Shown: one piece after another, positions 57,401-64,000 of the stretch
Layout: each line of letters opens with the position of its first letter
Position numbering within the stretch: the first letter of the stretch is position 1
NCBI GenBank assembly: GCA_020638995.1
Contig: JACKHM010000003.1
Location: forward strand, 310,001-374,000
Length of the DNA stretch: 64,000 nucleotides
From: Planctomycetaceae bacterium
Lineage (GTDB): Bacteria; Planctomycetota; Planctomycetia; Pirellulales; Pirellulaceae
Direction: 5' to 3'
Position numbers and translations under genes: made by a program
The notes under the pieces: model-generated
Databases searched by the model: none
Told to the model about the DNA's origin: nothing
What the model saw: only the letters and a program-made list of their open reading frames with translations

Positions 57401-60400
57401 GGCCAGCACGACGTACCGCATCGAATTCTTCGCCAGCTCCACCGGCGACGGCTCGGGGTACGGCGAGGGTCAGCAGTTTCTCGGCTTCGCCAGCGTCACG
57501 ACCGACGGCAGCGGCAACGCTTCGTTTGCCGAGACGTTCGGGAGTTCCGTGCCCGTGGGCTACGTCATCAGCGCGACGGCGACTGTCGATCTGGGCGGCG
57601 GCAACTATGGCAGCACCAGCGAGTTTGCGTTGAATGCAACCCTGACCGCCGGGCTGATTGTTGATACGACCAGCGACGTTGCCGACGGGACCATTACGAG
57701 CATTGCCAACCTTATCGCGAACAAAGGGGCTGACGGCAAAATCTCACTCCGCGAAGCGATCACCGCCGCGAACAACACGACCGGCACCGACCGCATCTAC
57801 TTCAACATCAGCGATGCACTGGTCGGCGGCGCGCATACGATTGCCCTGGCCTCCGCGCTGCCGACCATCACCGAGGCTGTCATCCTGGATGGCACGACGG
57901 AACCGGATTACACGACGCCGGTGATCGTGATCAATGGATCGAGCGCCGGCGGGAGCGCCACGGGGCTATTCATCAACACAGATGACGCGACTATCCGCGG
58001 TCTCGTGATTCAGCAGTTCGCCCAGTACGGCATCCTCGTGGCTGGTGACAACAACACGATTGAATCCAACTACATCGGCACGGACGTCACCGGCACGGTC
58101 GATCTGGGCAATAGCTTGCACGGCGTGGAGTTGAACGGCAGTGCCGACTCGAACACGATTCGTGGCAACCTGATTTCGGGTAATAACCAGAGCGGCGTTG
58201 ATATCGCGGGGGGAACGCTGAACGTCGTGACAGGCAACCTGATCGGCGTGAACGCGTCGGGCACAGCGGCGCTCGGCAATGCCAATGCTGGCGTGAGCAT
58301 GAACACAGGAGCCAGCAACAACACAATCGGCGGCGCGACCGTGTCGGACCGGAACGTGCTTTCCGGCAATGGAACGGGAATCATCATCAGCGGCGCGACA
58401 ACAACGGCCAACGTCGTTGCCGGCAACTACATCGGCCTGAACGCGGCCGGGAATGCCGCGATCGCCAATGTAAGTGCTGCCATTCAACTCGACAGCGGCA
58501 CGACGAATAACATCATCGGCGGCGCCACGACAGCTCATCGCAACGTGCTCGCCGGAGCCAGCGTCGACGGTATTCGCATCGTCAACGCCAGTGGCACACA
58601 GATCAAGAACAACTACATCGGCACCGATGCCACCGGGATGGTCGATCTCGGTTTCCAGCAGGAAGGGGTCGAGATTCAAACTGGCACGGGCACGATCATC
58701 GGCGGGGTTGGCGTAGGCAATTTGATCAGCGGCAATGGTGTAGGTATCGGCATCCAGGGAGGTTCGGGCGCGATCGTGCAAGGGAATCTAATCGGTACCG
58801 ACGCTACCGGTACCGGCGCGCTAGGCAACACGGTCCAGGGTATCTACATCGTGGGCAGCCCCACGAACACATTGATCGGCGGGACGAATGCCGGCGAAGG
58901 CAACACGATCGCCTTTAATGGAAACGACGGAATTGGCGTGGCCAATACGGCGACTGGTCAGACGATCCTCGGCAACTCGATCCACGACAACACCGGCCAG
59001 GCCATTGACTTGGATCCCGATGGTGTCACGGCCAACGACGCAGGGGACAGTGATACCGGAGCAAACAACTTGCAGAACTTCCCGGTGCTGACCGGCGCGT
59101 TCACGAATGCTTCAAATACAGTGGCCGCGACGGGCACACTGAACAGCAATGCGTATACAACGTATCGCATCGAGTTTTTTGCGAATGGCACTGGGGACGA
59201 GGGAGAAACATTCCTTGGTTATCGAAATGTCATCACCGATAGCAACGGCGACGCTTCGTTTATCCAAATGTTCACGGCTGCTGTTTCAGCCGGAGTGAAT
59301 ATCACGGCGACAGCGACGGACCTGTCGACTGGAGACACGTCGGAATTCAGTGCCGTTCAAGCCACCGTTGCAGGCTTGGTCGTCGACACCAACACGGACG
59401 TCGTCGACGGCAATACGTCGTCTGTCGCGAACTTATTGGCAAGCAAGGGAGCCGACGGATTCATCTCACTACGCGAAGCCATCATTGCCACCAACAACAC
59501 AGTTGGTCATGACGGAATCATTCTTTCGGCCGATACCTACACGACAACGATCGCCGGCACGATGGAAGAATTCAGCGCGACCGGCGACTTGGATGTGCGT
59601 GATTCGTTGACCATTGTTGGCGTGGGGGCCAGTTCCACCATCATTGATGGTGGAGGACTTGATGGCGTCATCGATCTGAATGTTGCCGCGGCCAATTTGT
59701 GGATCACCGGAGTCACGGTAACGAATGGCGACGTTCCGGATACCGGTGGTGGATTCTATGTCGAATCCGGTGCGAATTTGGTCGTGACCGATTCGATCAT
59801 TTCTAACAACCAAAGCAGCAGCACGTCGTCGGGCGGCGGTGTTCAAAACCACGGCTCCGTGACATTAGACGCGGTGCGAGTCACCGGAAACACGTCGACC
59901 GCCAACGGTGGTGGTATTGCGAATGATGGGGCGTCGCTGGTGATCATCAACTCGCTGATTGATAACAACAGCGCCAACACCTACGGTGGCGGCCTTGCCA
60001 GTTATGGTTCCGGGGCGGACGTGACGGTAATAAACACCACATTCAGCGGGAACACAGCCGGGACGCGCGGCGGCGGTATCTACAACGGTCGCGATCTGGA
60101 ACTTGTCAATGTTACGATCGCCTACAACATGTCCACCACGGAAGGCGGTGGCTTGTTCGATACCGGTGGATCCGCAACGACGAATATCTACAATTCGATC
60201 GTGGCCTCCAACACTTCGACGGGAACAACCAGCGAAGACGTCGACGGTGCGGTGGTTACCGCTGGCTATAACATCATCGGTGACACAACCGGCAGCAGTG
60301 GTTGGAACGGAAACGACCAACAGAACACCGATCCGCGGCTGTCCACGTTGGCCGACTTTGGCGGGCCAACGCTCACGCACGCGCTGCTCGCCGGCAGTCC

Positions 60401-63400
60401 GGCGGAAGACGCGGGCGACCCGGCCAGCACGCTGTCCATCGACCAGCGCGGCATCGCGCGCAACGATGGCAGTGTCGATGTGGGAGCGTTCGAAGGAACC
60501 GTGGCCGTTGCTACGGTCGTTGTCGATACTACCAGCGACGTCAGTGACGGTGACACGTCCAGCATCGCGGCCCTGCTTGGCGACAAAGGTGCCGACGGCA
60601 AGATCTCGCTGCGCGAAGCCATCGAAGCGGCCAATAACACGGCCAACGGCGCCACGCCGGACGAGATTCACTTCGATATCGCAGACGCGCTGGTTGGCGG
60701 TGTTCACAGGATTCAGCCAACAAGCCCACTGCCGGCCATAACCGACGCGGTCGTCATCGACGGTACGACCGATCCCGATTTCAGTGGCTCGCCGATCATC
60801 ATGCTGGACGGCGACAATGCAATAGTGACTGATGGAATCGAGATCGGCACCAATGCCGATGGCAGTACAATTCGTGGCCTGACCATCCGCGACTTCACCG
60901 GCTACGGAATTATCGTGGTGAATGGATCCGACGGGAACACGATTGTTGGCAACTGGATCGGTCGCCTGGATGGTAGCGGTGGTGATGCGGGGGTTGGCGA
61001 GCAGAACACGAGCTCGGGAATTCGTGTTCTTGGCTCGAACACTGTGATCGGTGGAAGTAATGCGTCGGATAGAAACATTATCTCGGGAAATGCAGGGGCC
61101 GGAATTTCTGTTGGCACTGTCGCTACCGGAACCGTCATTCAGGGGAACTATATTGGTGTCAACGTGGCAGGGACGACAGCCATCCCGAATGGTGCTACCG
61201 GAGGTATCAACGACAGCGGACTGTTGACGGTCATCGGCGGCACAGGTGCAGGTGAAGGCAACTTGATTGCCGGAAACAACGGCCCAGGAATCATCGTTGC
61301 TGCAGGATCCGGTTCCGGACACGTAATCCTTGGCAATACGTTCACTAATAACAATGGTTTGGCAATCGATATTGGCGGAGACGGAATTACCAGGAACGAC
61401 GCCGACGATTCAGATTCAGGCACAAATGATTTACTTAACTTCCCAGTTCTTACAAACATTGTTCAGAACGGAGCCAATCTCGACATCGATTTCGTCGTGG
61501 ACCTGCCAGTCGGCAATTACCGCATCGAGTTCTTTGACAACGCGAGCGGACTGGACGGCAGCGGCTTTGGCGAGGGCGAGACCTTCATCGGCTTTGCATC
61601 GATCTCGGTGACCGGAGCCGTTGGCTACGAGTCGTTCAGCACCACATTGAACTCCGTGACCGCCAGCGATGTGACAAATATTACCGTCACCGCGACCGAG
61701 GATCTGGGCGGGGTCAACTTTGGCAGCACCAGCGAATTCGGCCCGCAGTTCCAGGGTGCCGGAATCATCACGGTCACGACCACCAGCGATACCAGCGACG
61801 GTGATACGTCGAGCATTGCCGCGCTGCTGGGTAATCGCGGCGCTGATGGCAAGATCTCGCTCCGCGAAGCCATTACCGCGACCAACAACACAGCGAACAT
61901 CGGCGGCAATCCGGACGAGATTCACTTCAACATCTCGATCTCGGATCCCAACTTCACGGGAACCAACGGCGTGGACGGACGAGTGGTGATCACACTTGGC
62001 AGTTTGCTGCCGCAGATCACAGATGCCGTGGTGATCGACGGGATGACGCAGACGACCAATGTTGGTGATACGAATCCCGGACTCCTGGGAACAGGCGGGA
62101 CGGTGGGCGTGGACGGCCTGACGCTCGATCAGGTGCAGCGTTCAGAGATCGAAGTGACAGACGGTGCGGGGCTGACGATTGGCTTCGATGTCGGTGCGGA
62201 CAACGTCACAGTTCGCGGCCTGGCGATTCACGGCTTCGGCAATTCCGGTAACGGGGACGCCGCGATTTTGGTCCGAGATGGCGTGTCGGGCGTCCTGGTC
62301 GAAGGGAATATTCTTGGAACGATCGCTACGGGGATCATCGATCCCGGATCGGCGGCGGCACGCAACTGGATGCACGTTGCCTCGTCGGGCGGCGACAACG
62401 GCGTTGTCCAGAATAATCTGATGGCGTATTCAGAAAGCCATGGCATTCGATTGCCGAATGCTTCGGAAGGATGGCAGATTCTCAATAACGAGTTCCGCGA
62501 CACAGCCATCGAATCCGCGAATGGAGACGGCGTCGTCTTCAACACCACCACATCGGGTCTGGTTCAGGGGAATCTGATCACGGGAACTTCAACACAGGCG
62601 ATCACACTGAATGCGGCGATCAGCGGTATTACCATTGTCAACAACACGTTGACGGGCAACGGCGTCGGCACGACGCTCGCGGCGCCAGTCCAGTCGCAGG
62701 GAATCATTGTTCGTGCCGGTACGACTGAGTTGACCATTGATCGCAACGTCATCGCGAACAATTACGGGGCCGGCATCGGCGTCAATGATGGTGCTTCCGG
62801 TGTGAGCATCACGCAAAATGCGATCTATGGAAATGGCACGATCGTATCGCGCAACGGAACCGCTGCCAGTGGCCAGATTGGCATCGATCTCAATGCTCCG
62901 ACCGACGACATCGATCTCGGAACGTCTCCCTACTACACCGTCAACGACGCCGGTGATGGCGATGCGGGCGGCAACAACTTGCAGAATTTCCCGGTGCTAA
63001 CAGCAGCCATTTCGTCCGGCGGCAACACAACAATTACCGGTACGTTTAATAGCAACGCTTCGACGAACTACCGACTTGAGTTCTTTTCGTCGGCAACGGA
63101 GGATGGCACGGGCTACGGGGAGGGCGAGACGTACCTCGGATCTGCTTCCGTGACGACGGATGGCAGCGGCAATGCAACGATCAACGAGATTCTTACTGGT
63201 ATCACGTTGACCAACGGGGACTACGTATCGGCGACGGCGACCGTCGATTTGGGCGGTGGAAACTACGGCAGCACTTCGGAGTTTGCCGCCAATGTGTCGG
63301 CCATCACGCCGGGCTTTACGGTGACGCCCACCAGCGGACTAACAACCACCGAGGCTGGCGGCACAGCACAGTTTACGGTCGTCTTAAGTACGGCGCCGAC

Positions 63401-64000
63401 GGACGACGTGACAATTGGCATCTCGTCCAGCGACATCACCGAAGGCACGGTTGACAAGTCCTCGTTGACATTCACAACCGGTGACTGGAGTACGCCTCAA
63501 ACGGTCACAATCACAGGCGTTGACGACGAAATCGATGAAGGCAACGTCGGCTATTTGATCGTGACTGCGGCCGCCGTGAGTTCCGACAGCGATTACAACA
63601 ACGTGAATGCCAGCGATGTCTCGGTCACCAATACCGATAACGACACGGCCAATTCGATCGCGTATGAGTCGTTCAGTTATTCGACGGGCTCGCTTTCCGG
63701 GAAAAACGGTGGCACTGGGTGGTCGGGAAGCTGGACCGCGGCCATTGGGACACCATCAACACCCAATGTCGTGAGCGGAACGCTTCACGACGCTAGTGAC
63801 AATCTTGTTAGCAAAGGGAATTCAGCACAACTGATTTCGACCGGCGACTCGTCCGAGTATCGCCACATGTCAACGACCATTGGCACGAGCGGGACCACGA
63901 AATGGATGAGCTTTTTGCTGACCGTTGACAGTACGATTTCCGCGAGCGATTACGCGGGGATTTCCCTCGGTGGCACGGACGACCACGGTTCGGATGGCCT
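48438..64000 (+). CDS. Giant modular exoprotein, partial (at least 5187 residues)
   Basis: One reading frame runs from GTG 48438 to the window edge with no stop found; phase was checked at each module head and at the end. Domains by residue: LEPR-type motif (IDAQLLEDRVLFNAAP, 28-43); DUF4347 copy 1 (about 123-294: HIVSHGNG, LLFYGCDLAES, ASTDATGQDLLGGDWELE); DUF4347 copy 2 (about 351-517: AIVSHSAPG, VAIYGCDAAV); DUF7948-like linker (to 684: QIHLHYNRDLDLD, LVIDPTLTW); seven SBBP repeats (685-1096); eight ISLREA beta-helix modules (1102-4957); Calx-beta-like repeat (4958-5071); start of a beta-sandwich (GTGWSGSW). GTG is preferred because the first in-frame ATG falls after the LEPR motif. Such proteins are surface or secreted adhesins in planctomycetes by inference. 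The C-terminus and any anchor are outside the window. Confidence 0.9.
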   Translation, partial: MFGSWKWLRKRRTQRAGDRRETPALRAIDAQLLEDRVLFNAAPIDLDAMQAADASDTSHAVLDALEAISTALHAQESFASIPSSPDTVEADAGASDIDIDVDSSDEVPSEEYFDGDAENVSSETLEIVFIDRSVDDYQTLVDDLQSASHAARFEIVFIEANEDGVEKITDALSERGGYDAIHIVSHGNGLGIRLGEAWLSSSTLDFYAEDIGSWGESLGETGDLLFYGCDLAESSQGRALLESVSELCDCDVAASTDATGQDLLGGDWELEHRDGSMECNLIVADGASTSWQDDLTTTNKTMTTVGDHGDVSDFSAFPLGPDAVDVAPADVVSTTDTNFTTAAADNRVDGEFADLVDVVLIDSQLQDSHLLTQAVLPSTQVFVYDSLWDTSHDVLSNVIDWAETQTTQIHSLAIVSHSAPGAFELGNQWITTANLDQSAADWGRLGQVLAKGATVAIYGCDAAVAGSDGSELVDELSLLVGVDVFASNELVGQQSDWASDVSSSAQESNGRLQFSDLDGHVVSFGQSSIIVAASDHALQVEFVGSNLADPVATSAGNSADASPDATQPLMHATYVGLWDGVTAVYDSQDGAILKSTYYVDANAGENAVDQIHLHYNRDLDLDADGNLVIAYEHGAMIDSAPVAWQDIDGQRQYVDVSYVLLGDNDVGFSVGKYDDNYALVIDPTLTWNTFLGGTGIDYGKAVAVDGSGNVYVAGYSGATWGSPVRAFGTGSDAFVAKLDSSGNLLWNTFLGGSGNADQANGITVDGSGNVYVTGDANATWGSPVRAKSTGVDAFVAKLDGSGNLTWNTFLGGSSNDYGYGIAVDGSGNVYVDGNSSATWGAPVRGYTSGADAFAAKLNSSGALTWNTFLGGSGSDGAKGIAVDGGGDVYIGGFSSATWGSPVRSYGGSFDIMAAKLDSSGSLTWNTFMGGSGYEVAEGMTLDSGGNLYIVGYGDTTWGSPVQAFSGSTNAVAVKVSNAGALTWNTFLGGGTDYGRGVAVDGSGNVLVAGYSTSAWGSPWRSYTSGYDAFVAQLDNSGGRTWSAFLGGSGDDVGNAVAVDGSGGVYVAGYGDATWGTPVRSFSSNYDAFVAAIDAPVSHTVTVDTTSDVSDGDTTSIDTLLANKGADGFISLREAIVAANNTANGATPDEIHFNISGAGPHVITLSGSSLPTITEAVLIDGWSEPDYAGTPVIVITGNGTTTKGFELTSTADGSTIRGFIMRSFINSPLIIDAGSDGNTIVGNYLGQYSNTMFDGGGSAGNGGASLSVAGANNIIGGTTDALRNGFAGLVQITGNNNIVTGNTFGVAVDKVTPVVHWGLSVSGSNNQIGGVNAGEGNIITAGAGASTAGVSVTGGSNNFILGNQIYSNSGLGIDLGTSGVTANDSGDGDTGANNLQNFPVLTSATVSTSGTNIVGTLNTNASTTYRIEFYSNRPAVADAANGEGRTYLGSTTVATNGSGNGSFNVTLDAWINSGDKVTATATVDLGGGSYGSTSEFAANVTATSAANIIVVDTTSDTSDGTTTSIANLRSARGADGVISLREAIAATNATAGADYIFFNIPTPLIGGGHTISVTSALPAITGAVTLNAATEPDFVTNSSRPVVILDGNDISSDGLVLSSTADGSTIRGFVIRNFDGEGIQVDTGSSGNTIAGNYIGSLNSGGTDAGASFANANNGIRVNGNSNTIGGTTDADRNVISGNSSAGIRVDGTGAYGNQILGNYIGTDVTATVAIGNSQEGVKITNAAVLNYLGGTAAGSRNIISGNLNDGVTIAGVGTDNNRILGNWIGVDATGNTTLANGDDGIQIGANASYNILGDGTTAGRNVIAGNADDGVQLYDQGTNNKIQGNYIGVGSDGTTALGNSSDGIELYTSANYNTIGGTDVGEGNIIANNGARGVWIQNGTADSIGNSILGNEVYNNSGLGIDLYGTGVTANDSGDGDTGANNLQNFPVLTGAFTNAADTVAISGSLNSTAYSAFRIEFFTNSGGGNEGETYLGYRNVITDGSGNASFVDSFAANVAVGQNITATATDLATGDTSEFSSVVVTAGALIVDTLTDVLDGDTSSIANLLSNKGADGFISLREAIRATNNTAGHDGILLSDGTYTLTRSGTGEGSANTGDLDVNQDLTIFGTGATSTIIDGNSLDRVFDVVAAGSDLYMTGLTVTGGALGANGGGIRVQSGTSLVATESIISGNVAAGVSGGGIANDGTVFLDQVRVTGNTADEGGGLENVGTALITNSLFDANNATSNGGGIQSKDGTSNLTMFNVTLSGNSASAEGGGAYLANTAVIASTTITDNTAVVGNGLRIASGTINISNTILAGNGAADVSGTVTSGGYNIIGNTSGSSGWNGNDQQNVDPLLSALGDFGGPTFTHALLSGSPAEDAGNPAATLAFDQRSVARDDGMIDVGAFEGTVTISTLTVDTTSDVADGDTSSISALLASKGADGKISLREAITATNNTANGPTPDEIHFNIAGAGPHTINVLSILPTISDAVIVDGWTEPDFVNAPVIVLNGSGAGAVHGLTLTANNSTIRGLVIHSFGVNGLLLNSGASNNTIVGNYIGTDVTGTVDLGNASHGISINNNSNNNTIGGTGANEQNVISGNNSSGININNGSSGNTVIGNIIGLNAAGTADLGNSSYGVVIGAAAAADNNIIGGTTTAVRNIISGNDVNGIRLTSGTGNVVQGNYIGTDITGTLDRGNADAGVYVLSDSNTIGGSATGAGNVISGNDAQGVRIENADGNTIQGNFIGVNAAGTAALGNSSDGIQLVVDADSNTIGGTTAGARNIISANGGEGIKIDASTLNVVQGNYIGLGSDGSTSLGNAFDGIHIASGATNNTIGGTAAGARNVISANTSKGVQIEGSGTSGNIVQGNRIGRDVTGVLDRPNSVGVSIQNSATSNMIGGAIAGATNIIAGNTGDGIEVLGASTTDNAVLQNLMVANGGLAIDINNDGVTANDAGDGDGGANGLQNFPVLTAAFTSNASVGIAGSLNSTASTTYRIEFFASSTGDGSGYGEGQQFLGFASVTTDGSGNASFAETFGSSVPVGYVISATATVDLGGGNYGSTSEFALNATLTAGLIVDTTSDVADGTITSIANLIANKGADGKISLREAITAANNTTGTDRIYFNISDALVGGAHTIALASALPTITEAVILDGTTEPDYTTPVIVINGSSAGGSATGLFINTDDATIRGLVIQQFAQYGILVAGDNNTIESNYIGTDVTGTVDLGNSLHGVELNGSADSNTIRGNLISGNNQSGVDIAGGTLNVVTGNLIGVNASGTAALGNANAGVSMNTGASNNTIGGATVSDRNVLSGNGTGIIISGATTTANVVAGNYIGLNAAGNAAIANVSAAIQLDSGTTNNIIGGATTAHRNVLAGASVDGIRIVNASGTQIKNNYIGTDATGMVDLGFQQEGVEIQTGTGTIIGGVGVGNLISGNGVGIGIQGGSGAIVQGNLIGTDATGTGALGNTVQGIYIVGSPTNTLIGGTNAGEGNTIAFNGNDGIGVANTATGQTILGNSIHDNTGQAIDLDPDGVTANDAGDSDTGANNLQNFPVLTGAFTNASNTVAATGTLNSNAYTTYRIEFFANGTGDEGETFLGYRNVITDSNGDASFIQMFTAAVSAGVNITATATDLSTGDTSEFSAVQATVAGLVVDTNTDVVDGNTSSVANLLASKGADGFISLREAIIATNNTVGHDGIILSADTYTTTIAGTMEEFSATGDLDVRDSLTIVGVGASSTIIDGGGLDGVIDLNVAAANLWITGVTVTNGDVPDTGGGFYVESGANLVVTDSIISNNQSSSTSSGGGVQNHGSVTLDAVRVTGNTSTANGGGIANDGASLVIINSLIDNNSANTYGGGLASYGSGADVTVINTTFSGNTAGTRGGGIYNGRDLELVNVTIAYNMSTTEGGGLFDTGGSATTNIYNSIVASNTSTGTTSEDVDGAVVTAGYNIIGDTTGSSGWNGNDQQNTDPRLSTLADFGGPTLTHALLAGSPAEDAGDPASTLSIDQRGIARNDGSVDVGAFEGTVAVATVVVDTTSDVSDGDTSSIAALLGDKGADGKISLREAIEAANNTANGATPDEIHFDIADALVGGVHRIQPTSPLPAITDAVVIDGTTDPDFSGSPIIMLDGDNAIVTDGIEIGTNADGSTIRGLTIRDFTGYGIIVVNGSDGNTIVGNWIGRLDGSGGDAGVGEQNTSSGIRVLGSNTVIGGSNASDRNIISGNAGAGISVGTVATGTVIQGNYIGVNVAGTTAIPNGATGGINDSGLLTVIGGTGAGEGNLIAGNNGPGIIVAAGSGSGHVILGNTFTNNNGLAIDIGGDGITRNDADDSDSGTNDLLNFPVLTNIVQNGANLDIDFVVDLPVGNYRIEFFDNASGLDGSGFGEGETFIGFASISVTGAVGYESFSTTLNSVTASDVTNITVTATEDLGGVNFGSTSEFGPQFQGAGIITVTTTSDTSDGDTSSIAALLGNRGADGKISLREAITATNNTANIGGNPDEIHFNISISDPNFTGTNGVDGRVVITLGSLLPQITDAVVIDGMTQTTNVGDTNPGLLGTGGTVGVDGLTLDQVQRSEIEVTDGAGLTIGFDVGADNVTVRGLAIHGFGNSGNGDAAILVRDGVSGVLVEGNILGTIATGIIDPGSAAARNWMHVASSGGDNGVVQNNLMAYSESHGIRLPNASEGWQILNNEFRDTAIESANGDGVVFNTTTSGLVQGNLITGTSTQAITLNAAISGITIVNNTLTGNGVGTTLAAPVQSQGIIVRAGTTELTIDRNVIANNYGAGIGVNDGASGVSITQNAIYGNGTIVSRNGTAASGQIGIDLNAPTDDIDLGTSPYYTVNDAGDGDAGGNNLQNFPVLTAAISSGGNTTITGTFNSNASTNYRLEFFSSATEDGTGYGEGETYLGSASVTTDGSGNATINEILTGITLTNGDYVSATATVDLGGGNYGSTSEFAANVSAITPGFTVTPTSGLTTTEAGGTAQFTVVLSTAPTDDVTIGISSSDITEGTVDKSSLTFTTGDWSTPQTVTITGVDDEIDEGNVGYLIVTAAAVSSDSDYNNVNASDVSVTNTDNDTANSIAYESFSYSTGSLSGKNGGTGWSGSWTAAIGTPSTPNVVSGTLHDASDNLVSKGNSAQLISTGDSSEYRHMSTTIGTSGTTKWMSFLLTVDSTISASDYAGISLGGTDDHGSDG
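48519..48566 (+). other. LEPR-type N-terminal motif coding segment
   Basis: Encodes IDAQLLEDRVLFNAAP, a form of the LEPRxLLSAxP motif found near the N-terminus of large planctomycete exoproteins after a basic stretch (here KWLRKRRTQRAGDRR). It is thought to act in targeting or processing; the mechanism is not established. No ordinary Sec signal peptide precedes it. Confidence 0.8.
48804..49990 (+). other. Two tandem DUF4347 domains
   Basis: Copy 1 (48804-49320) is the canonical form with VSHGNG, YGCDLA and GGDWELEHRD. Copy 2 (about 49488-49990) has SHSAPG and YGCDAA in place but lacks the GGDW tail, so it is diverged. DUF4347 is known near the N-terminus of very large bacterial surface proteins, usually once; its His and Cys motifs recall caspase-like (CHAT/clan CD) folds, which is my inference. 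Confidence 0.75.
50490..51725 (+). repeat. Seven SBBP beta-propeller repeats (174-180 bp each)
   Basis: Repeats begin at 50490, 50670, 50847, 51024, 51201, 51378 and 51552. Each encodes about 59 residues of the pattern LTWNTFLGGSG-x-DYGYGIAVDGSGNVYVAG then ATWGSPVR and DAFVAKLDSSG (quoted in parts). Seven units suggest a closed seven-bladed propeller. The constant 177-bp period and high similarity point to internal duplication. Confidence 0.9.
51741..63305 (+). repeat. Eight ISLREA-headed beta-helix modules in A-B-P order
   Basis: Module heads (VDTTSDVSDGDTSSI, KGADGKISLREAI) start at 51741, 52965, 54579, 55686, 57660, 59382, 60522 and 61773. They match the CSLREA family but all have Ile in place of Cys. 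Modules 1, 2, 4, 5, 7 and 8 are right-handed helices of NTIGGT/RNVISGN/GNYIGTD units closing with NNLQNFPVLT and a beta-sandwich (TYRIEFF, TSEF). Modules 3 and 6 are Pmp-like GGGI helices ending in DPLLSALGDFGGPTFTHALL-type tails and DVGAFEGT. Order: A-B-P, A-B-P, A-B. Confidence 0.85.
63309..63650 (+). other. Calx-beta-like repeat
   Basis: Encodes FTVTPTSGLTTTEAGGTAQF, then VVLSTAPTDDVTIGISSSD, FTTGDWSTPQTVTITGVDDE and VTNTDND. This is the Calx-beta-like/cadherin-like beta sandwich common in bacterial adhesins, where the acidic ends bind calcium. It follows the eighth helix module directly. Confidence 0.8.

Noticed and set aside
49128..63475. Many long minus-strand frames across the giant gene (for example 55737-56999, 59865-61322, 51198-51917)
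   Set aside because: They are shadows of the repetitive, Ala/Gly/Thr/Asn-rich plus frame. They show no ribosome sites, no family patterns, and repeat with the same period as the sense modules.

Overview
The window reads as a chromosomal segment of a planctomycete of the Pirellulaceae/Rhodopirellula type. This is inferred from lineage hallmarks, not from rRNA, which is absent. The hallmarks are two DUF1559 pseudopilin-like proteins, a Ser/Thr kinase fused to WD40 repeats, an SHD1-PQQ propeller protein, zinc-ribbon/GYF_2/DUF4190 proteins, a CehA/McbA metallohydrolase, and a giant surface protein that opens with the planctomycete LEPR-type motif (here LLEDRVLFNAAP). I saw no insertion sequence, prophage, integrase, CRISPR array, tRNA or rRNA. 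Gene density is high and many genes begin with TTG or GTG.

Layout. (1) 1-6577, minus strand: a likely long transcription unit CBS-domain protein > family 5 uracil-DNA glycosylase > ispF > cysS > ruvC > ruvA > two overlapping zinc-ribbon proteins, the last cut by the window edge. (2) 6880-12704, plus: an elicitor-type transglutaminase-like secreted protein, then an MMPL/RND exporter that overlaps by ATGA a solitary Eco57I-like adenine methyltransferase. (3) 12816-14360, minus: CehA/McbA metallohydrolase. (4) 14558-16426, plus: J-domain chaperone, small membrane protein, rnpA, yidD. (5) 16423-19299, minus: ferrous iron uptake operon feoA-feoA-feoB-Cys-rich small protein, with a perfect palindrome and a promoter-like pair upstream. 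(6) 19479-26968, minus: FAH-family hydrolase, hypothetical protein, SSS symporter, SHD1-PQQ protein, BASS-family transporter, aspS. (7) 27212-31136, plus: two tandem zinc-ribbon/GYF/DUF4190 paralogues and two tandem DUF1559 paralogues. (8) 31194-34152, minus: CAP-domain protein, sulfite-oxidase-like molybdoenzyme, threonine aldolase. (9) 34312-39961, plus: Tat-exported enolase-superfamily protein, PP-loop tRNA-modification-like enzyme, kinase-WD40 receptor. (10) 39992-48072: small secreted or membrane proteins, an MFS-acyltransferase-acyl-ACP ligase fusion, an M28 peptidase and a metallophosphatase.

(11) 48438 to the window end: a single uninterrupted reading frame of at least 5187 codons with no stop inside the window. 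It encodes a modular giant exoprotein: LEPR motif, two DUF4347 domains, a DUF7948-like linker, seven SBBP propeller repeats of about 59 residues, then eight ISLREA-headed beta-helix modules, a Calx-beta-like repeat and the start of another beta-sandwich. The eight modules follow a three-part order (A-B-P, A-B-P, A-B), where P is a Pmp-like GGGI helix closed by a choice-of-anchor-Q-like tail. This higher-order architecture is the most distinctive feature of the window. The frame was checked at about a dozen points, including every module head and the final codons; each fell in the same phase.
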